64,000 nt of DNA from Salegentibacter salarius (GTDB lineage: Bacteria > Bacteroidota > Bacteroidia > Flavobacteriales > Flavobacteriaceae), in NCBI RefSeq assembly GCF_900168265.1, contig NZ_FVZF01000012.1, positions 1 to 64,000 of the forward strand. Direction: 5' to 3'. The stretch's first letter is position 1. Each line of letters begins with the position of its first letter. Shown here piece after piece: positions 34,035 through 42,509 of this stretch. A program made the position numbers and the translations under genes. The notes under the pieces were generated by a model. That model had not been told where the DNA came from, did no database searches, and worked only from the letters and a program-made list of their open reading frames with translations.

Positions 34035-34748
34035 TTATTCCGGGGAGATACCGTTGAATTGGACAGGGATCTTATCTTGTGAATTCCCGATTAGATTATT
34101 GGTGATCGCTGAATTGATCGCTTCATAATTAAGCTGGAAAGACTTTTCCTTAGAGATATTATAAGGATGAAATACACTCCTTTTAATATTCATAATCTGT
34201 TTGTTACCCGCAATTAAATAGCAGGTCGGCAGTCCTAATGAATGTTTCATGTTTTCTACCACATACGAATGTTTGTTGGTAGTTTCATCTACATACAACA
34301 CCTCGATATGAGAATTAAACTTTTTTGATAGTTCTTTAGCGGTTTCTCTCTTATCCCAGAATAGCATTACAAAATCTATTCTGTCCTGGTATTTTTCTGC
34401 CAGCTCGTTGAGTGCAGGTATTTCTCCTTTTCCGGGAATGCACCACGAAGCGTATGTTAGTAAATAGACGGGTTTTTTAAAATCATATAGCGCAACTTCT
34501 TTTCCTCTAAGATTTAAGAATTTAAAGTTATCTATATATGTTCCTTTCAGTTTAGTTTCTACCAGTGTATCAAATAGATTTTCAGCTTTTTCAAATTCCC
34601 GGTGCCTGTAGGCTGCTTTCGCTTCTTTATTATACTTAGGTAGGTGCATAACAAGTGCATCAGAGAAAAAAAGCTTGTCGCTTTTCTCTGTTTGGGCTTG
34701 AATATTTAAGCCAAAAATTATAAAAAAGAGGAGTAAAAATCTCTTCAT
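34035..34748 (-). CDS. Thioredoxin-like (TlpA/redoxin) exported protein with a lost CxxC cysteine
   Basis: The protein has a signal peptide (MKRFLLLFFIIFGLNIQA), a helical N-terminal segment, and a redoxin fold. The active-site position reads YASWCIPGKGEIP: Cys103 is present, but the second cysteine of WCxPC is Gly106. A dithiol-disulfide exchange is therefore unlikely; the remaining thiol could form mixed disulfides. The C-terminal half carries the cis-Pro loop LGLPTCYLI with another cysteine. It is a monocistronic minus-strand gene. Family TlpA-like; function unknown. Confidence 0.82.
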   Translation of the reverse strand: MKRFLLLFFIIFGLNIQAQTEKSDKLFFSDALVMHLPKYNKEAKAAYRHREFEKAENLFDTLVETKLKGTYIDNFKFLNLRGKEVALYDFKKPVYLLTYASWCIPGKGEIPALNELAEKYQDRIDFVMLFWDKRETAKELSKKFNSHIEVLYVDETTNKHSYVVENMKHSLGLPTCYLIAGNKQIMNIKRSVFHPYNISKEKSFQLNYEAINSAITNNLIGNSQDKIPVQFNGISPE

Positions 34749-34887
34749 GCACTTTGTTTCGTTATATCAAAACAAAGATAGTTTAGAAGAAAGGAGCATT
34801 GAAATTTTATCGTTAAGGGGTCAATATTTCGGCTAAAAGTTTTTGAATTATCAACGAAAGCAGAATTTAACTAAAATTATCTTAAAA

Positions 34888-35403
34888 TTAAATTTTCTTC
34901 ATTTGTTGCTTCATCATCTTTATCTGGTCCTTTAGCATCCCGTGCTTATCCAGCTTTTTAGCTTCGGCAAGTAAATTGGTGGCTTCTCTTTTTCGGCGTT
35001 TGGTCATCGCGATGCCGGCAAGGTTTAGTTTTGCCATTGCCAAATCCTGATCCATTGCAAGACCTAATTTAATAGCACGTTTAAAGAATTTTTCAGCCTG
35101 CGTAATATTGGTTTGAGAAACCATTAACCCATGTAAATACCAGTAGTAACCCTGCTGCTTTTGGGTAAGCGCAGTTTCCGGATTTTTTATTTTATCCAAC
35201 CATTTCTTTGCACCCGGGAAATCTTGTTTTCTTAGTCGCAAGAAAGCAAGTAATATCATTTCGTTTTTAAAATACAGGAACACAAAAATTAAGGAAAGTA
35301 GAATGAACATAATGCCATTGCCAATATTTCCTTCTATAAACTGCCAAATGGCAAGGCCTAAAACTGCTCCCGCTAAAACTAACTTGATATTCTTATTAAA
35401 CAT
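34888..35403 (-). CDS. Membrane-anchored TPR-like protein
   Basis: From ATG 35403 the protein has 171 residues: two membrane helices (about 6-24 and 28-46), then a cytoplasmic alpha-solenoid with TPR-like units (GYYWYLHGLMVSQ, AEKFFKRAIKLGLAMDQ, ATNLLAEAKKL) and a basic C-terminus ending MKMMKQQMKKI-like helices. A start at 35412 is possible too. It is divergent from rpmH. Flavobacteria carry this protein near rpmH/carB, but the role is unknown. Confidence 0.75.
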   Translation of the reverse strand: MFNKNIKLVLAGAVLGLAIWQFIEGNIGNGIMFILLSLIFVFLYFKNEMILLAFLRLRKQDFPGAKKWLDKIKNPETALTQKQQGYYWYLHGLMVSQTNITQAEKFFKRAIKLGLAMDQDLAMAKLNLAGIAMTKRRKREATNLLAEAKKLDKHGMLKDQIKMMKQQMKKI

Positions 35404-35468
35404 ATAATGCATTTATTTTGGAAGCGGCAAAGGTAAGAAAAACAATTAAAAATAATTTAAATTACCTC

Positions 35469-35498
35469 TTGTAATAGTTAAAAAGCTTTGTATATTTG
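35469..35498 (+). promoter_or_regulatory. Consensus Bacteroidota promoter of rpmH
   Basis: TTG (35469-35471), a 19-bp spacer and TATATTTG (35491-35498) match the TTG-N19-TAnnTTTG consensus exactly. This is the best-matching promoter in the window. The leader to the rpmH ATG would be about 55 nt. Confidence 0.85.
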
Positions 35499-35557
35499 CA
35501 CGCAGTTTTACAGAGAGCTATAAAAACGATTATTCAGAAGATTTAAAGATATTTAAA

Positions 35558-35716
35558 ATGAAAAGAACGTTTCAACCATCCAAGAGAAAAAGAAAAAACA
35601 AGCACGGTTTTCGAGAAAGAATGGCTAGTGCAAACGGAAGAAAAGTCCTCGCTAGAAGAAGGGCTAAAGGCAGAAAGAAAATATCAGTCTCTTCTGAAAA
35701 CAGACATAAGCACTAA
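35558..35716 (+). CDS. rpmH: 50S ribosomal protein L34
   Basis: This 52-residue gene is short and easily missed. The translation starts [20 protein letters not shown] and continues [19 protein letters not shown], the invariant L34 sequence. L34 is a basic protein of the large ribosomal subunit. It has its own consensus promoter (35469) and terminator (35741), so it is monocistronic here, without rnpA next to it. Confidence 0.97.
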   Translation: MKRTFQPSKRKRKNKHGFRERMASANGRKVLARRRAKGRKKISVSSENRHKH

Positions 35717-35740
35717 TGAGAATTAGGTTTTAAAATATTT

Positions 35741-35773
35741 AAAGGTGTTACTTTCTTAGTAACGCCTTTTTTT
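35741..35773 (+). terminator. rpmH terminator
   Basis: The stem AAAGGTGTTACT (35741-35752) pairs with AGTAACGCCTTT (35758-35769), with one G-T wobble and a TTTTTTT tail, 24 bp after the rpmH stop. Confidence 0.9.
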
Positions 35774-35825
35774 ATATCCAAACGCTTCCTTACTTTTATG
35801 TTTAATATGCTACAATCCAAGAAAA

Positions 35826-38678
35826 ATGCCTAAAAACAACAACCTTAAAAGTATCCTGATTATTGGCTCCGGGCCTATTATTATTGGTCAGGCCTGCGAA
35901 TTTGATTATGCCGGAACTCAATCCTTACGTTCGTTACGCGAAGATGGGATAGAAACTATCCTGCTTAATTCCAATCCGGCAACGATAATGACAGATCCGT
36001 CTATGGCAGATCACGTTTATCTAAAGCCTTTAACCACCAAGTCTATTATTGAAATCCTTAAAAAGCATCCCAATATAGATGCTGTTTTACCTACAATGGG
36101 AGGACAAACAGCGCTAAACCTCTGTATTGAAGCCGATGAAAAAGGAATTTGGGAAGATTTTGGAATCAAATTAATTGGAGTAGATATAGATGCGATCAAT
36201 ATTACCGAAGATCGCGAGAAGTTTAAACAGCTTATGGGAAGAATTGGAATTCCCGTTGCACCTGCGAAAACTGTAACTTCTTATCTTCAGGGGAAAGAGG
36301 TTGCACAGGAATTTGGTTTTCCTTTAGTAATTAGAGCCTCTTTTACTTTGGGTGGAAGTGGAGCTTCTTTTGTACACGGCCCCGAGGAGTTTGATGAAAT
36401 GCTTACTTATGGATTAGAAGCTTCACCAATTCACGAGGTGTTAATAGATAAAGCTCTTTTAGGTTGGAAGGAATATGAATTAGAACTGCTTAGAGATAAG
36501 AACGATAATGTGGTAATTATTTGTTCTATAGAAAATATGGATCCTATGGGAATCCATACCGGGGACTCAATCACTGTAGCACCGGCAATGACTTTAAGTG
36601 ATACTACGTACCAGCGTATGCGTGATATGGCCATAAAAATGATGCGTAGTATTGGTGATTTTGCCGGTGGATGTAATGTGCAGTTTGCGGTAAGTCCAGA
36701 TGAAAAAGAAGATATTATTGCGATAGAGATTAACCCTAGGGTTTCCAGGTCTTCGGCTTTGGCTTCTAAAGCAACAGGATATCCAATTGCGAAAATTGCA
36801 ACAAAACTGGCAATTGGTTATAACTTAGATGAACTGGAAAACCAGATCACTAAATCTACTTCAGCTTTATTTGAACCTTCTTTGGATTATGTGATCGTAA
36901 AAATTCCGCGTTGGAATTTCGATAAATTTGAAGGCGCAGATCGCACTTTAGGCTTGCAGATGAAGTCTGTAGGAGAAGTGATGGGAATTGGGCGTTCTTT
37001 CCAGGAAGCACTTCATAAAGCCACACAATCACTTGAGATTAAAAGAAACGGACTTGGAGCTGACGGAAAAAGCTATACCAAGTACGACGAAATTATAGAA
37101 AAACTTACTTACCCAAGCTGGGATCGAGTTTTTGTGATTTATGATGCCATTCAGGCGGGAATCCCGCTTAGTCGTATTCACGAGATCACTAAAATAGATA
37201 TGTGGTTCTTGCGCCAATACGAAGAGCTTTACGCTTTAGATGTAGAGATCTCTAAATTTGATAAAGAGTCATTACCTAAAGACTTGTTACTCGAAGCAAA
37301 ACAAAAAGGTTTTGCCGATAGGCAAATAGCCCATATGCTGGACTGTTTAGAAAGTGAGGTTTACAATAAGCGTGTTGATTTAGGTATAAACCGGGTGTAT
37401 AAACTGGTGGACACTTGTGCAGCTGAATTTAAAGCGGAAACGCCTTATTATTACTCAACTTTTGAAGCAGAAATTGAAACTCCAGATGGCAAACGTTATG
37501 TAGATAACGAAAGCAAGGTGAGTGACAGGAAAAAGATTGTAGTGCTTGGTTCTGGTCCAAACAGGATAGGCCAGGGAATTGAGTTTGATTATAGCTGTGT
37601 TCACGGTGTTTTAGCCGCTTCAGAATGCGGTTATGAAACCATTATGATCAACTGTAACCCTGAAACGGTTTCTACCGATTTTGATGTAGCCGATAAGCTT
37701 TACTTTGAACCTGTTTTCTGGGAACATATTTATGATATTATCCGTCACGAAAAACCTGAAGGGGTAATTGTGCAGCTGGGAGGTCAAACTGCTTTAAAAC
37801 TTGCAGAAAAATTAGACCGCTACGGAATCAAAATTATGGGAACCAGTTATGAAGCTTTAGATCTTGCTGAAGATCGCGGAAGCTTCTCAAAACTGCTTCA
37901 GGATAATGATATTCCTTACCCTGAATTTGGAACTGCCGAAACTGCAGATGAAGCCCTGACACTAGCCGATGAACTTGATTTTCCAATCCTGGTAAGACCT
38001 TCTTATGTATTGGGTGGCCAGGGAATGAAAATCGTGATCAATAAAGATGAGCTTGAAGAAACAGTGGTAGATCTTCTAAGGAAAATTCCGAATAATAAAC
38101 TATTGCTTGACCATTATTTAGATGGCGCTATAGAGGCTGAAGCAGATGCAATTTGCGACGGGGAAGATGTTCACATTATAGGAATAATGGAGCATATTGA
38201 ACCTTGCGGAATCCACTCTGGAGATTCTAATGCCTTGCTACCTCCTTTTAACCTTGGAGATCTTGTGATGGAGCAAATTAAAGACCATACCCGTAAGATC
38301 GCTTTAGCGCTTAACACGGTTGGTTTGATCAATATTCAGTTTGCGATAAAGGATGATATGGTGTATATCATTGAGGCCAATCCAAGAGCATCCAGAACAG
38401 TTCCATTTATCGCGAAGGCTTATAAAGAACCTTATGTGAACTATGCGACCAAAGTGATGCTTGGTGAAAAGAAAATCAAGGATTTCAAATTTAATCCCCA
38501 GTTAGAAGGTTATGCAATAAAACAACCGGTATTTTCTTTCAATAAGTTTCATAAGGTGAATAAGCAACTTGGACCCGAAATGAAAAGTACAGGAGAAAGT
38601 ATTCTTTTTATTGACAGCTTGCGTGACGATGAATTCTACGACCTGTACAGTAGAAGAAAAATGTATTTGAGTAAATAA
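35826..38678 (+). CDS. carB: Carbamoyl phosphate synthase large subunit, short form
   Basis: CarB makes carbamoyl phosphate from ammonia, bicarbonate and two ATP for arginine and pyrimidine synthesis. The two homologous ATP-grasp halves are clear: GSGPIIIGQACEFDYAGTQ and, near residue 575, GSGPNRIGQGIEFDYSC; EINPRVSRSSALASKATGYP and EANPRASRTVPF close the halves. At 950 residues it lacks the C-terminal MGS-like allosteric domain (E. coli CarB has 1073). The UMP/ornithine regulation of the enteric enzyme is therefore probably absent. The small subunit carA is not in the window. Confidence 0.95.
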   Translation: MPKNNNLKSILIIGSGPIIIGQACEFDYAGTQSLRSLREDGIETILLNSNPATIMTDPSMADHVYLKPLTTKSIIEILKKHPNIDAVLPTMGGQTALNLCIEADEKGIWEDFGIKLIGVDIDAINITEDREKFKQLMGRIGIPVAPAKTVTSYLQGKEVAQEFGFPLVIRASFTLGGSGASFVHGPEEFDEMLTYGLEASPIHEVLIDKALLGWKEYELELLRDKNDNVVIICSIENMDPMGIHTGDSITVAPAMTLSDTTYQRMRDMAIKMMRSIGDFAGGCNVQFAVSPDEKEDIIAIEINPRVSRSSALASKATGYPIAKIATKLAIGYNLDELENQITKSTSALFEPSLDYVIVKIPRWNFDKFEGADRTLGLQMKSVGEVMGIGRSFQEALHKATQSLEIKRNGLGADGKSYTKYDEIIEKLTYPSWDRVFVIYDAIQAGIPLSRIHEITKIDMWFLRQYEELYALDVEISKFDKESLPKDLLLEAKQKGFADRQIAHMLDCLESEVYNKRVDLGINRVYKLVDTCAAEFKAETPYYYSTFEAEIETPDGKRYVDNESKVSDRKKIVVLGSGPNRIGQGIEFDYSCVHGVLAASECGYETIMINCNPETVSTDFDVADKLYFEPVFWEHIYDIIRHEKPEGVIVQLGGQTALKLAEKLDRYGIKIMGTSYEALDLAEDRGSFSKLLQDNDIPYPEFGTAETADEALTLADELDFPILVRPSYVLGGQGMKIVINKDELEETVVDLLRKIPNNKLLLDHYLDGAIEAEADAICDGEDVHIIGIMEHIEPCGIHSGDSNALLPPFNLGDLVMEQIKDHTRKIALALNTVGLINIQFAIKDDMVYIIEANPRASRTVPFIAKAYKEPYVNYATKVMLGEKKIKDFKFNPQLEGYAIKQPVFSFNKFHKVNKQLGPEMKSTGESILFIDSLRDDEFYDLYSRRKMYLSK

Positions 38679-38725
38679 GAATTAGCATATAAAGAATATA
38701 GGCTATCTGAAAAGATTTTATAAAT

Positions 38726-38804
38726 CGTCATTCTGAACTTGTTTCAGAATCTAAGATGTTGATAGTTCAAACATGCTAGAAGCTGAAACAAGTTCAGCTT
38801 GACG
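38726..38804. repeat. Dispersed palindromic repeat, inverted pair
   Basis: CGTCATT-CTGAACTTGTTTCAG-AATCTAA (38726-38754) faces its own inverted copy AGCTGAAACAAGTTCAGCTTGACG (38781-38804) across a short spacer, so the unit can form one large hairpin. It lies downstream of carB and before a terminator. Confidence 0.8.
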
Positions 38805-38839
38805 AAGCCAGGTCTTTTTAGTCAACACAATAAATCAAG

Positions 38840-38873
38840 AAACCTACAAGGTGTTTAAACTTTGTAGGTTTTT
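38840..38873 (+). terminator. Terminator between carB and the DUF423 gene
   Basis: The stem AAACCTACAA (38840-38849) pairs with TTGTAGGTTT (38862-38871), with a T-run to 38873. It follows the repeat at 38726 and would end carB transcription. Confidence 0.85.
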
Positions 38874-38915
38874 CTAACTTAAATAAATAACCTCTCAGGA
38901 TTTTAATTATAACTA

Positions 38916-39308
38916 ATGAAAGAAATTGTACTAATAATTGGTGGGATTTACGGCACCTTGGCCTTAGTTTTTGGTGCTTTTGGAGCCCACGCTTTAAAGA
39001 AGCGTTTTTCTGAAGATCAACTAAAAAGTTTTGAAACAGGAGTGAAATACCAAATGTACCACGCGATTATGCTTATAATTTCCGGAATTGTTTTTCCGTT
39101 CATTGGTGTTTCCCAGCAGCTTATTGCCTGGTTTTTTATGATTGGAATATTCCTGTTCTCCTTTAGTATTTATGGTTTGACGCTAAGTGCTTCAGCAGGA
39201 AAAAAGATAAAAATTCTTGGACCTATCACCCCGCTAGGTGGTCTTCTTTTAATTCTCGGCTGGATCTTTTTCACAATAAGTATCGCTGAAATTGCAAGCT
39301 ATCTTTAA
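38916..39308 (+). CDS. DUF423 membrane protein
   Basis: The 130-residue protein matches DUF423 (YgdD-like): FGAFGAHALKKRF at the N-terminus, a YQMYHAIMLI segment, then TPLGGLLLILGW near the end. Four membrane helices are predicted. Function unknown; these proteins are widely conserved. It is transcribed alone after the carB terminator and converges with the transporter gene across a region filled by two palindromic repeats. Confidence 0.9.
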   Translation: MKEIVLIIGGIYGTLALVFGAFGAHALKKRFSEDQLKSFETGVKYQMYHAIMLIISGIVFPFIGVSQQLIAWFFMIGIFLFSFSIYGLTLSASAGKKIKILGPITPLGGLLLILGWIFFTISIAEIASYL

Positions 39309-39325
39309 ATATTTTAAAATATGAA

Positions 39326-39373
39326 CGTCACCCTGAACTTGATTCAGAGCTTGCTCCGAAATTTATTCGGAGG
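39326..39373. repeat. Dispersed palindromic repeat with CTCCGAA module
   Basis: CGTCACC-CTGAACTTGATTCAG-AGCTTG is followed by the inverted repeat CTCCGAAatttaTTCGGAG. The same CTCCGAA module is present in the 22442 copy. It lies in the convergent gap between the DUF423 gene and the SBF transporter. Confidence 0.75.
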
Positions 39374-39407
39374 TCTAATTTAATGATATCTCCATTATTG
39401 AGTAAAT

Positions 39408-39436
39408 CGTCATGCTGAACTTGTTTCAGCATCTAA
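39408..39436. repeat. Dispersed palindromic repeat, simple copy
   Basis: CGTCATG-CTGAACTTGTTTCAG-CATCTAAC is the simplest copy in the window, with the perfect half-arms GCTGAA and TTCAGC. It is 26 bp upstream, in plus coordinates, of the SBF gene stop. Confidence 0.8.
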
Positions 39437-39461
39437 CAAGAATCAACATAAAAACTTACAT

Positions 39462-40436
39462 CTAAGCAATATTTTCTAAAGTTTCCGCTTTGGAAACCCG
39501 TTTTCTATATTTTTCCGCATAAAAAGCGATTAATAACAATTGCAAAGAATGGTAGATCATAATAGGTAAAAGTAAAAGTCCTGTATTTGCTGAATTTCCG
39601 AAGATCACTTTTACCATTACAGAACCGTGAACCAGCGATTTTTTAGTGCCGCAAAATTGAGCGGTTATTTTATCTTTTAAACTGAAACCTAAAAAATTAC
39701 AGAGTAAACCAAGTCCAAAATATACCACAAAGAATAGCAAAACAACTATGGCGGTTAATTTCAATAAATCCTGAGTTTCTACACTGCTAAATATATTGGA
39801 AGAGAACGAGTTACTGAAGCTGGAGTAAACAATTAGTATAATTGTTGTTTTGTCTAGCAAGCCCAATTTTTTGCTGTGTTTCCGGGCGAAATCACCAAGA
39901 AATTTCTGCAGGATTAACCCAAGAATTAACGGGATAATTATCTGCCAGCATAATTTTATAAGTACATCTAAAAATTCAAAATCAGCGCTTCCACTAAGAA
40001 AGAAACTCAACCAAATTGGTGTTGCAACTATCCCGATGAGTCCCGAAAGGCTAGCGTTAAAAATTGCGGTTGGTAGATTACCTTTAGCCAGGGATACCAT
40101 AACTATTGAAGACGAGACCGTGGAAGGAAGGGTTCCGAGGAAAAATAAAGCGATCCATAGATCTGAACCTGTTCCATTCTCAAAAAGCGGTAAACAAAGC
40201 AAGGTTAGTAAAGGAAATACCACGAACGTGGCCAATTGGATCACAATATGAACCTTGTAATTTAAAAAGCCCAATTTAAATTCTGCGGGAGATAATTTTA
40301 ATCCGTAGAAGAAAAAAATAAAACCAATCCCAATATCGGTGATGGTCTTGAGCGGCAAGAGCACAATTCCTTCAGGAAATAAATAGGCGATTATTATCGC
40401 TAAAAAGATTGCCGCTATAAACCCGTTAAACTTCAA
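39462..40436 (-). CDS. Bile acid:sodium symporter family (SBF) transporter
   Basis: The 324-residue inner-membrane protein has about ten hydrophobic segments. The start FIAAIFLAIIIAYLFPEG and the segments IGIGFIFFFYGLKLSP, LGTLPSTVSSSIVMVSLAKGN and FCGTKKSLVHGSVMVK match the YfeH/SBF-like branch. Such carriers import organic anions with sodium; the substrate is unknown. It is followed by the thioesterase gene upstream, with 8 bp between them, so both are in one operon. Confidence 0.9.
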   Translation of the reverse strand: MKFNGFIAAIFLAIIIAYLFPEGIVLLPLKTITDIGIGFIFFFYGLKLSPAEFKLGFLNYKVHIVIQLATFVVFPLLTLLCLPLFENGTGSDLWIALFFLGTLPSTVSSSIVMVSLAKGNLPTAIFNASLSGLIGIVATPIWLSFFLSGSADFEFLDVLIKLCWQIIIPLILGLILQKFLGDFARKHSKKLGLLDKTTIILIVYSSFSNSFSSNIFSSVETQDLLKLTAIVVLLFFVVYFGLGLLCNFLGFSLKDKITAQFCGTKKSLVHGSVMVKVIFGNSANTGLLLLPIMIYHSLQLLLIAFYAEKYRKRVSKAETLENIA

Positions 40437-40444
40437 TGGCTAGT

Positions 40445-40987
40445 TTATTTTTCGATTTTAACCTTATAATTTTCCAGTAAATGCACATATTCTTCTGAAG
40501 AAAAATCGGTTTCATGGAATTCTTTTTTCCGGTTCAGCTTCATCTTATTTCGTTTTATACTTTTCGCAAAACGCCGTATATCGTGATCGTTGGTGAGAAT
40601 AAGCCCGGGCACCTGTAAAGACTTTCCATCTTCATCTTTGGCAACCATGGTGAAATAAGACGAATTACAATGTTTTATCTCGCCGGTCCTAATATTTTCG
40701 GCTTCAACACGAATCCCAATTACCATAGAACTATTACCCACGTAATTTACCGAAGCCTTCATAGTTACTAATTCGCCAATTTCTATGGGTTTCAGGAAAT
40801 CTACGGTATCCACACTAGCGGTTACACAATAGGCGCCAGAATGCTTAGATGCGCAGGCAAAAGCAATGCGGTCCATAAGAGACAGCACATAACCTCCGTG
40901 AATTTTTCCGTTGAAATTTGAATGAGAAGGCAGCATTAATTCTGAAATGTCTACCTGGGAATCTTTTACATGTTTAAAATGAGTCAT
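40445..40987 (-). CDS. Acyl-CoA thioesterase (hotdog fold)
   Basis: The 180-residue hydrolase releases fatty acids from CoA. It shows the hotdog pattern of the YciA/BFIT branch: NFNGKIHGGYVLSLMDRIAF near 25, VTASVDTVDFLKPIEIGELV near 60 and VRVEAENIRTGE near 95. The C-terminal segment RRFAKSIKRNKMKL is a charged extension. It lies in a minus-strand string of small genes (DUF6-phosphogluconate-like, serine hydrolase, RmuC) with short gaps. Confidence 0.9.
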   Translation of the reverse strand: MTHFKHVKDSQVDISELMLPSHSNFNGKIHGGYVLSLMDRIAFACASKHSGAYCVTASVDTVDFLKPIEIGELVTMKASVNYVGNSSMVIGIRVEAENIRTGEIKHCNSSYFTMVAKDEDGKSLQVPGLILTNDHDIRRFAKSIKRNKMKLNRKKEFHETDFSSEEYVHLLENYKVKIEK

Positions 40988-40990
40988 AGT

Positions 40991-41359
40991 TTATCTATCT
41001 CTAAAGTGAGGGGATTGAGCTTCTTCTACTTCGGTTATAAAATATTTGGTATCGCCCCAAAAGAAAAAGGTGGCGTAGCGTTCCATATATTTCAACCTTA
41101 CGTAATTGCCTTCGTTTTCCTGCAGGGCTTCAATGGCTTCCTGGTTATTATCTAAAACTGAAAATTGAAAGATTTGAGCGCCGCTAATTCCCTGGCTAAT
41201 TTCGCCTTCCCAGGTTTTTGAAATAACCCCTTTTTTACTGAATTTTATAAGTTCACCACTTCTAGTACCTTCACTATAAGGCACAAAATAGATAAAGGCA
41301 AACCAGGCGATAAAGAGTAATACTATTACTCCCAAAATGCCAAAAAGCGTTTTTTTCAT
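40991..41359 (-). CDS. Conserved membrane-anchored protein, misnamed '6-phosphogluconate dehydrogenase' in some records
   Basis: The 122-residue protein has one N-terminal membrane helix (MKKTLFGILGVIVLLFIAWFAF), then a small domain with FVPYSEGTRSGELIKFSKKG and TWEGEISQGISGAQIFQFSV. No Rossmann motif or dehydrogenase feature is present, so the enzyme name seen for relatives is not supported. The strand-rich body with EGEISQG suggests an exported OB-like fold. It lies 3 bp after the thioesterase start region and 6 bp before the serine hydrolase. Confidence 0.7.
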   Translation of the reverse strand: MKKTLFGILGVIVLLFIAWFAFIYFVPYSEGTRSGELIKFSKKGVISKTWEGEISQGISGAQIFQFSVLDNNQEAIEALQENEGNYVRLKYMERYATFFFWGDTKYFITEVEEAQSPHFRDR

Positions 41360-41365
41360 ATTTAT

Positions 41366-42508
41366 TTAATTATAAATTTTTTGAACAAATTCTTCTACTT
41401 TAGAAGGTTCAAGCCAACGAGTAATAATAACCAGTTTTTCCTTACGGTCTACAATAATAAAATTTCCGCCGAAACCTGCCGCATAAAAAATGTCTTTATC
41501 TACCTTCTCCCATTGACGTGGTCCATCGGCATTAAGCCACCACATATAACCGTAGTTCTCATTTGGAATAGAAGGCTGTACTGCTTCTTCAATAAGTTTT
41601 TCTGAAATTAATTGTTTGCCATCCCAGTTTCCGTTATTCATAAATAGCAAACCAAAACGTGCCATATCTTCGGTATTGATAAACATTCCGCCGCCGGAAT
41701 GCCCGCCACCGCTTACCGATTGTATTTTGAAACCGTCTATGGTAGTCCAGGAATTTTCGTAGCCAAACCACCGCCAGGTTGAGGATGCATTAATAGGATC
41801 CATAATTTCTTCTTTTAAAACGCTGGGAAGAGGTTTTCTAAATACGTTTAATAAAGAATAAGCAAGCACATTCACCCGAACATCGTTGTATTTAAAATGC
41901 GTTCCGGGTTCATTAAGGTTTCGATTTCGCCAGTCATCTATTCCACCTTCTTTTGGTGGTCTATCGGCCCAATCGTAAGAACCCCAAAGTTCTCCGCTCC
42001 AATCGGAGTTTTGTTGTAGTAAATGTTTCCAGGTAATTTTGGAATTATGTTCACCTTCAAAAGTATCGTCCCATACGTAATTGATCACAGGATCTTCAAA
42101 ATCGGCGATCAGGTTTTTGTCTAAAGCAAGCAGAGCAGTAGTAGAAAGAAAACTTTTGGTGACGCTAAATGTCATATCTACCCGTTTGATATCTCCCCAT
42201 TTTGCGACGAGGTAGCCGTCTTTTAAGATCATTCCCGCCGGGCCACCGCGTCTTTTGGTAGGTCCTAAAATTTCGTGATAAGGTTCGTGTTGAAATCCTT
42301 TTAGAATAGCCTGTCTTAGATCTTTTGATTCTGAATATTCGTTTGCTTTAGCGAACTCAACAGCATCAGTGAAATCTAAATTATAAGCAGCCGCTTCTTT
42401 TTCCTGCCAGGCTCCACTTGCCGGGAAATAGATTTCCTGCGCAGAAATGTTCAGCGTAAAAAAGCTGATTAATAAAAGCTTGAAAATTGATCTTTTAACT
42501 ACTTGCAT
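41366..42508 (-). CDS. Serine hydrolase, beta-lactamase class C/PBP-like
   Basis: From ATG 42508 the protein has 380 residues with a signal peptide (MQVVKRSIFKLLLISFFTLNISAQ). The active-site Ser-x-x-Lys is SVTK (about 115-118) in MTFSVTKSFLS. A YND segment and a late GGHSGGG loop fit the class C fold. The substrate may be a peptide, ester or beta-lactam; it cannot be told. The start abuts rmuC (1 bp after its stop). The longer frame from 42547 overlaps rmuC and has no signal. Confidence 0.85.
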   Translation of the reverse strand: MQVVKRSIFKLLLISFFTLNISAQEIYFPASGAWQEKEAAAYNLDFTDAVEFAKANEYSESKDLRQAILKGFQHEPYHEILGPTKRRGGPAGMILKDGYLVAKWGDIKRVDMTFSVTKSFLSTTALLALDKNLIADFEDPVINYVWDDTFEGEHNSKITWKHLLQQNSDWSGELWGSYDWADRPPKEGGIDDWRNRNLNEPGTHFKYNDVRVNVLAYSLLNVFRKPLPSVLKEEIMDPINASSTWRWFGYENSWTTIDGFKIQSVSGGGHSGGGMFINTEDMARFGLLFMNNGNWDGKQLISEKLIEEAVQPSIPNENYGYMWWLNADGPRQWEKVDKDIFYAAGFGGNFIIVDRKEKLVIITRWLEPSKVEEFVQKIYN

Positions 42509-42509
42509 A

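Noticed and set aside
40991-41359. 6-phosphogluconate dehydrogenase annotation
   Set aside because: The 122-residue protein lacks any Rossmann motif or dehydrogenase residues; it is a membrane-anchored protein of unknown function.
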